NCBI GenBank assembly: GCA_964016985.1
Contig: OZ024821.1
Span: forward strand, 130,535,323-130,599,322
From: Anodontia alba
Taxonomy: Eukaryota > Mollusca > Bivalvia > Lucinida > Lucinidae
Length of the DNA stretch: 64,000 bases
Reading direction: 5' to 3'
Positions 23,001-32,000 of the stretch are shown piece after piece (the stretch's first letter is position 1; the number at the start of each line of letters is the position of its first letter). The position numbers and the translations under genes are program-made. A model generated the notes under the pieces. That model made no database searches. It was not told where the DNA came from and worked only from the letters and a program-made list of their open reading frames with translations.

Positions 23001-26000
23001 ACGATTTCTGTATAACCTATAACACCCCTTTGACTGTACAATGAACCCTTCCAAAGTTCATGATGGGAGAGTTTATTGAAAATATTCAGGCATAAATGGG
23101 TTAACCCTATATTTCTATGCAAAACTGTAGCAGGCTGGGCAGCACAGTGCAGTCTGTAATGTGTCAGACTGCATATCCAGGGGTCACAAGTTTGAATCCC
23201 AGCTTGGCCACATAACTTTGGTGGATATTGACTATGAAATCATTTCTTTGTTTCCTTTTGTGCTGATTCAAGAAGAGCAGTTCTCAGTTACTGACGGAAG
23301 TATGTACTCAAGTACTGTTTAACTGCTTAGAGGATTAAACCCGCCCAGGAAAAGTGTGAACAGGTTAACTGACTAGCTTGACATAATCTAAACAGTTTTG
23401 ACAGCTCTGTATAAATCCATATCAAACAAGACTAGCAGACAACCAACTAAATTTATTATTATTATTACACACCCCACCACCCACCACCCCCCACCCAACA
23501 GACTGTGTTTGTGGTGGTATACTGTTTATAGTGGGGCTATATTGGATTTGCCATGTCCTTCCATGATTCCGTCATTCCGTGATTCAGTGACTGCAAAATT
23601 AAAATACATTTTGCTTAATAACTTTTATGTTTGTGGTTCTACTTCAATGAAACTTATACTACACTTGGTTTCTAAGGTAAGCAAGGTGTAGTTGCAAAAT
23701 AGTGGCCAAGGGCCCATAACTCTAGTTATGTCCCTTGGTAAGTGTTCAAAATTTAAACTGCATTTTGCTTAATAACCTATGTTTGTGGTCCTACTTCAAT
23801 GAACCTTATACCACATTTGGTCTCTAAGGTAAGGAAGGTGTAATGGCAGAATGATGGCCAAGGGCCCTTAACTCTTGGAGTTACGTCCCTTGATAGGTTT
23901 TCAAATTTTACCATTCTTGAAAATTCGTAACAGATTTCTCAGGAATTATGAAAGCTAGAAAGTTCGTATAAACATGGACAATGACCGGATGTATCATGTA
24001 TACAGGAATAGGGGCCAAGGGTTCATAACTCTTGGGAGTTATGTCCCTTGGTAGCTTTTCAAAAACTTAAAATGCATTTTGCTCAATAACTTTTATGTTT
24101 GTGGTCCTACTTCAATGAAACTTATACCACGCTAGGTCTGTAAGGTAAGGAAGATGTATTGGCAGAATGGTGGCCAAGGGCCAATAACTCATGAAGTTAT
24201 GTCCCTTGGAAGGTTTTTAAATTTTGCCATTCTTGAAAATGTTTGTAACATTTCTCAGAACCTAAGAAAGCTGAAAGTTTGTATAAACATGGACAATGAC
24301 TGGATGTATCATGTATACATGAATAAGGGTCAAGGGTTTATAACTCTCAGAATTATGCCCCTTGGTAGGTTTTCAAAAAATTAAAATGCATTTTGCTTTG
24401 TAACTTTTATGTTTGTGGTCCTACTTCGATGAAACGTATACCACACATTGTTTCTAAGGTAAGGAAGATGTAGTGGCAGAATAGTGGCCAAGGGCCCATA
24501 ACACTTGTGTCTTTCTCCTTGAATGGCACTGTAGCGGGGCTATAGTCAGATCCTCTGACAGCTTTAATTTCACATTGGCCTTCTGTTCATCTATCCGTTA
24601 TGCAGACAATTCACATGAAATATCAAGCCTTATTTTCTCTGAAAAATATTTTAAAAAATCATCAGTCTCATCTGCTGCAGCTGTGATTTCTGGGAACGTT
24701 ATGAAAAATATCAGGGCCCAGTTGTCCAAAACTAATTTTAGTTACGTATTGTTAAAACTTTGATTATTAAATATGGCATATATGCTAATATTATTATTTT
24801 ATTACGGAAAATCCTAACATTCGGAACAATTTATGCCCTTACTTTTAGGACAAATTTTGCTTTTTAAGTAATTGTTTCTTAAAATACTTTGTTATATGGC
24901 ATACAGTGTAGACCCTGATCAGACTGCTTCTTCAGGATCTGGGTCTGCACTGTTTGCACATGCCAATTTATGATAAATTTTAATGTACGAAATTTTAGGA
25001 CATTTACCGTACCTCGTATGGTAAGAAAAACTACACATCTTTAAGGGGAATGAATACACCTACCACTTTTCAAAGGGAGATAACTTTGCAGACAAATTTT
25101 TGTCCCCAATCACTCAGATCCTTTTAAAACAAGCAACTACTTTGAAAGGAAAGAATCAACCTGCAAAGGAAGCGAATTCTTTCTGGCAGGAGTAGCAGAA
25201 CAGTTTGAGTGGCGTTATATATTTTCATGTGAGTTATTTCCCTTGAAGTTGTATTCATTCTCCTTTGTCCAAGTAGGTAATAAGATACTTCTTGTGTATT
25301 GTAACCCAAATGAATATTTAAAATAAGAATTTCAATTCTTATTAATTAATAACTAATTAAAATCCATACGTTGAATATTCATTTGGGTTACACACCAAAT
25401 TTAATAAAATATGAAATTTAACCCTTAAGCAGCAGACAACATTTTGATTTTTTTTTTTTTTTCAGAGAAAATAAGTCATGACATTTCATGTAAATTTTCT
25501 CTCCATTTACATGAAATGTCAAGACTTATTTCTCTGAAAAATAAGAAAAAAAAATTTAGAATGTCATCTACAGATTTTGCTTGATGCTTGAAGGCAACGT
25601 ATTCATTGGGATTGCATTATCATGACTCACCTTTGTTTTTCAGTACCTCAAAGAGCCTAGTTTGACAGTGGAACGGAAGTTAATGATCAGAGATGTGATT
25701 CTTATAGTTTGTCTTGGACTATTTGTGCTCATAGGAAGTATTGTGTGTATTGTTTATTCCAAGAAGCTACAGATGGCAAATCAACATGTTGGGGCATCCT
25801 TGCTGATTGTTTTTCCCACAGCTGGTATCATATTGTATGCAGGATTTCTGATTGTAAGTTGCTCATGACTTCATCACAAAAACATACCTAAATAATTTTG
25901 ACCCTTAAACCCCACTTTTATGTAGTAAAACTGGGGTTTACAGGGGTATACATTATTTTTATCACACCTGCTTGTAGCAGGATGCGATATAGGCGTCCGA

Positions 26001-29000
26001 TTTTCTGTCCGTCAGTCCGTCCGTCCGTCTGTCAACATTTATGTCGACGTTCGACATTTATGTCAAAGTTAGTATTCTAATCAACTACAAGACTAAACAA
26101 CCATCAAACCTTGCATGAAACATCTCCCTGACCTCCTGACTTTGCAACATAGGCGTCCGCTTTTCCGTATGTCTGTCCATTCGTCCGTCCGTCTGTCAAC
26201 ATTTATGTCAAAGTTCGACATTTATGTCAAAGTTAGTATTTTAATCAACTACAAGACTAAACAACCATCGAACCTTGCATGAAACATCTCCCTGACCTCC
26301 CGACTTTGCGACATAGATGCCCACTTTTCCATTCCTCTGTCTGTTCGTCTGTCCGTCTGTCTGTCTCTTAACAGTTCTGTTATGTCGAAGTTCGACATTT
26401 ATGTCAAAGTTAGTATTCTAATCAACTACAAGACTAAACAACCATTAAACCTTGTATGAAATATCTCCCTGACCTCCTGACTTTGTGACATAGTTGCCCG
26501 CTTTTCCATTCCTCTGTCCGTTCGTCCGTCCGTCTGTCTCTTAACAGTTCTGTTATGTCGAAGTTCGACATTTACGTCAAAGTTAGTATTCTAATCAACT
26601 ACAATTCTACAACAACCATCATGCCTTGCATGACACATCTCCCTGACCTCCTGACTTGGCAGATATGTTGACCCAGTGACCTTGACCTATATTTTGCGCT
26701 CCATTGACTTTGACACAATTTACGTTGACGTTCCAGATCTTCTCAACTATAAGGCGTACAACTACCAAACCTTGCATAGTGCCCCCTAGATGTACAGACT
26801 TGGCAGGTACCTTGACCCGGTGACCTTGACCTATATTTTGCGCTCCAGCGACTTTGACATATTTTGCGTCAACGTTCGTTATCTCCATAATTATAAGGCC
26901 TACAACCATTAAACCTTGCAAAGTGCTTCCCCTCAATGTACTGACTTAGCAGATACCTTGACCTGGTGACCTTGACCTATATTTTGGCTGCAGTGACTGA
27001 CATAATTTACGTCAACGTTCCAGATCTCCTCAAGTGTAAGACCTCTAGCCACCAAACCTTGCATAGTGCTTCTCCTATATGTACTCACGTGGCAGGTATC
27101 TTGACCCGGTGACCTTGACCTATTTTTGCGCTCCAGTGCCTTTTACACATTTTACGTCAACGTTCAATATCTCCTTAACTATAAGGCCTACAACCATCAA
27201 ACCTTGCATAGTGCTTCTCCTCAATGTACGGACTCTGCAGGTACCTTGACTGGGTGACCTTGACCTATATTTCATGCTCCATTGACTTTTACACCTTTTA
27301 CATCACCCTTCCAGATGTCCTCAACTGTAAGGCCTTCATCCACCAAACCTTATATAGCACTTCTTCTCGATGTACTGACTCGACAGGTACCTTGACCTGG
27401 TGATCTTGACCTATATTGTGCACTCCAGTGACTTTGACACATTTTATATTGAAGTTCGGTATCTCCTCAAATATAAGACCTACAACCACAAAACCTTGCA
27501 TAGTGCTTCACCTCATTGCACTGGCTTGGCAGGTACCTTGACCCAGTGACCTTGACCTATATTTGACACATTTTACGTTGATGTTTGGTAACTCCTCAAC
27601 TATAAGGCCTACAACCACCATACCTTGCATTGTGCTTCTCCTTCATGTACTGAATTAGCAGGGACCTTGACTCGTGACCTTGACCTATATTTCATTCTCC
27701 AGTGACTTTAACACATTTTACGTCAACGTTCCATTATCATTGGGCTGTATGATACGAAAAGTCAGTGCTGAAGATATAGCCATTAGAGGGAATGGGACTG
27801 GCCTGGAATATATGTGCCCCACTAGGCACTTTGTCTACATTTTTTTTCAACCCAGTTTTCCAAGTAAGCACTGCTAAGAATGAAATAAACTTATTTAATA
27901 ACCACATTCTGATTGTGGCACCTGTGACTTTTGCGCCAGCAGGTGCGATGACGCCTTCCGCGGAATTCTTGTTCTTATTTCTGCTTAAAACATAGATTGT
28001 GGGTTCTCGTTAAAACCACCTCAGTGAGGCAGTTGCAACGAGTACCTACAATCTATGTTTTAAGCAGAAATATGAAAAATATGAGAATTTTTATCTGAAA
28101 ACTTGAACTTTTTTTTTTTTTTTTTTTTTTATGGTGAAATTTTGAATATATTTGAAAGGGTGTGTTTTCGTAATGTGTTCACAGTAATAGGTTGATCCAG
28201 AGTCTAAGAGGAGTTCAATCAAATCAAGTGGTGTTCTGATCAGAAAGTTGAAGATGAAAGTATAATTTGGTTGAAAAATCAAAGCTGTGGATAAAAGGAG
28301 TAGTCAGAAAGTAATTTTTATCTTGCTTGTATGAAAGTACCGGAAGAGGGATCTTGCTAGCTAGCCTTAATGTAGGCATTGGCATTTTATGTTAAAGATT
28401 TAAGAAGCAAAATTATTTCAACCCTTGGCCCGATATATCAGTAGTTAATATTTGGCATGATGATAGATATTGGCCAAAACTTTTATACAGTAGCACCCTT
28501 ACCCCTGCTAAATTTGGCATGCTGATAGATATTGGTCCAAACATTTATACATTAGCATACTTACCCCTGCTATATTTGGCATGCTGATAGATATTGGTCC
28601 AAACATTTATACAGTAGCACACTTAGCCCTGCTATATTTGGCATGCTGATAGATATTGGTCCAAACATTTATACAGTAGCACACTTACCCCTGCTATATT
28701 TGACATGCTGAGAGATATTGGTCCAAACATTTATTCAGTAGCACACTTACCCCTGCTATATTTGGCATGCTGATAGATATTGGTCCAAACTTTTATACAG
28801 TAGCACACTTACCCCTGCTAAATTTGGCATGCTGATAGATATTAGTCCAAACATTTATACAGTAGCACACTTACCCCTGCTATATTTGGCATGCTGATAG
28901 ATATTGGTCCAAACATTTATACAGTAGCACACTTACCCCTGCTATATTTGGCATGATGATAGATATTGGTCCAAACATTTATACAGTAGCAAACTTACCC

Positions 29001-32000
29001 CTGCTATATTTGACATGCTGAGAGATATTGGTCCAAACATTTATACAGTAGCACACTTACCCCTGCTATATTTGGCATGCTGATAGATATTGGTCCAAAC
29101 TTTTATACAGTAGCACACTTACCCCTGCTAAATTTGGCATGCTGATAGATATTGGTCCAAACATTTATACAGTTGCACACTTACCCCTGCTATATTTGGC
29201 ATGTTGATAGATATTGGTCCAAACATTTATACAGTAGCACACTTACACCTGCTATATTTGGCATGCTGATAGATATTGGTCCAAACTTTTATACAGTGGC
29301 ACCCTTACCCTGCTATATTTGGCATGATGATAGATAATGATTCTAACTTTTATACATTAGCTGTCCATGACCTAGAGGTTGAATTCATGGGCTTAAATTT
29401 TTTGTGATTAAGTTTTATGTAAAAGTTTCTCAGTACACAATGTATCTTGTTAATGCCTTAATGAATTTATACTTAGAATGGTATATAAGAAACAATCATT
29501 TTTTAGTAATATAGAAAAGAATTATTTTTTAAAGATAGTTACAGCTCCTGTAGTTTGTGTAAATGATGGCTTTGAATCAGTCTAAAGTACTGGGCCCAGT
29601 TGTTCAAAGCATCGTTAGCTTAACAAGCTCGTTAGTGGTAAAAATGTTAACTGTTCTAGTAAGTAAAATATCTAATTCACAGGTATTTTTGCTGAACAGA
29701 TGTGAGTAGCTTTTGCAAATGCAAAAGCTACTCACATTTGTTCTGCAAAAATATTAGCGTATATGCCATATTAAATGATCAAAGTTTTAACGAGACATTA
29801 ACTAACGACATCGTTAGTTTTGAACAACTGGGCCCTGTTGGTTTAGAGGCAACAGAGTACCAAATTGTTTGTGTTCCGGTTGCAAAGCAAACAAAGTGCT
29901 TTTGGTTGCCAAGACACAAAATAAAATGTAAATTTCTTTGTCATTTCAGTTTGCCATATATAAAATTCGGCAGAGGTTTAAAGCATGGATAAAGGAGCAT
30001 CATGTGATACAGATTACACAAGGCAGTCCAAAGCAGAATACAAGTAACAAGATTTTCAGAAGGTTTCCATACCCACAGTCAAAGGTAATACCGCAGAATT
30101 ACTTCAAGATATATAGCCGATAAATAAACTCATTGAATAGTATGGTAAATATCTTAAAATTTTTACACCCATTACAAATACACACCTATTCAAATATATA
30201 AAAAATTTCACCACCAAAAACTGAAAATTTTCAGATAAAAAACTGATATTTTTCATATTTCTGCTAAAACATAGATTGTGGGTACTCATTAGAACCACCT
30301 CGCAAAGATGGGTTACCTGTTAGGACCACCTTAGCTAGGCAGTTGTAATGAGTACCCACAATCTATGTGTTTGAGCAGAAATAAGAAAAATAATGTATAC
30401 CCCTGTAAACCCCAGTTTTACTACATAGAAGTTGGGTTTAACTGGATCAAAATTATATAGACATGTTTTCGTGATAAATGTCTTAACCCTTGTCCTGCTG
30501 AATAAATTAAGATGCCATGCCCATTTTTAATTTTTGGCCAATCAGATTGCTTGATCCAGATTGTTGCTACAAATTTGCATTCTTGATGGCAAACAGTGCA
30601 GATCCAGATCATTTGGCTTCTTCAGAAGCCAACTGATCTGGATCTACACTGTTTGCAAAACAGGGTATATCCAAGTTCAGCAGGACAAGGGTTAAAATTG
30701 TGTACACTAAACTTACTAATCAAATGGTACATGCAAACAGTGCAGACACAAATCAGACTGCTCCAGAAGGAGTGGAGCAGTCTGACCAGGGTCTGCTCTG
30801 TTGGCTAGTCCTCCAAGTCTTCTAAAAAACACATAAAAAGCAAAATAAAGGCCAAAAAGGTATGGAATAAAGTGTTTGAAATTTTAGGAAATTTACCATT
30901 AAGACTTTGAAATTATTTTACACAAAAGATTTATACATACTGACATGTTTATAAAAAAAAGTGTGAGTAGCATTTGCTAAAGGTTCACACATTTGTTCAT
31001 TGAAAATATCAGGGTGCTTAAATGTTGTATTTCAATACTGCACATTCAGTTGATTAAGTGACTTCTTTATGCTATTTAAACAAATGGACCTTGGTATCTT
31101 TAAACTGTGGTTATTTTTATTTTACAGCATTTACAGAGACACACATTTTAACAGACTATATAGCTGTCCATTGATTTTGCATGCCATCTGCAGTATTATT
31201 CCTAGAGGGAGGGGATAATGGGGGCAGAGGGGTTGGCATGGGGCCATTTGCCCACCTGAAATCATTGATTGCCCTTTCAACATAAAACATGGGGCCCAGG
31301 TGACCCTAAGAATGACCTTTTTGCTTATACTTCATTAATGGAAGTCCATTGAAATATGACCCTTTGAAAAATATCATACGGGCCAATGCCGGCCTCGGTG
31401 GCTCAGTTGGATGCGCCGTCCGACTGGAGACCATGAGGTCGCGGGTTACAACCCCCGCCGAGGTCAGCAACATTCTTTCATGGAGATTGATCATGAAATA
31501 TTTTCTACGGTCGTTCTCACCCTTCCGCTGATTCAAGAAGGGCAGTTGTCAGTTTCTGGCGAAAGAATGTGCACAATACTGGTTAACCGCTTAGAGGACT
31601 AAACCTGCCCAGTAAAAGTGTGGTTAGGTAAACTGACCGCGCTTGACATGACCCCTTGGGTTGACTGGGCCGTAAAACCTCAATACAAACAAACATAAGG
31701 GCCAGTGGTGTTTCGGGACTAACATCTGGCATAAAATGCCTTTGCTTTTATATATAATGTAAGGAAGTTTTATAGTTTTATTTGGTAAAAATACTATGGT
31801 ACAAAGAATTTAGATTAATTAAATGCATGCTTGACTTCATTTGATCTATATAAGCATGATACACTCTGTAAGAGAACTAATATTTTCCCTGCACTCAAAA
31901 TGACCCAGACTTAATACTGGCATTTTCTCATGCAAAAAGGATAACACAGATCAAGATACTACAATTTTTCCATGCAATAAAGATGAACTTGACAAAAAAT

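Noticed and set aside
26619..27501. Minus-strand frames with VVVGLI / KVxGAQNIGQ repeats
   Set aside because: They coincide with the 145-bp units of the 25966 element; no independent coding evidence.
28440..29365. CRISPR-like array
   Set aside because: Units are contiguous 62-bp tandem repeats with no unique spacers, and the context is eukaryotic.
31388..31465. Functional tRNA gene
   Set aside because: A and B boxes are present but the stems do not close, and SINE body and tail follow directly.
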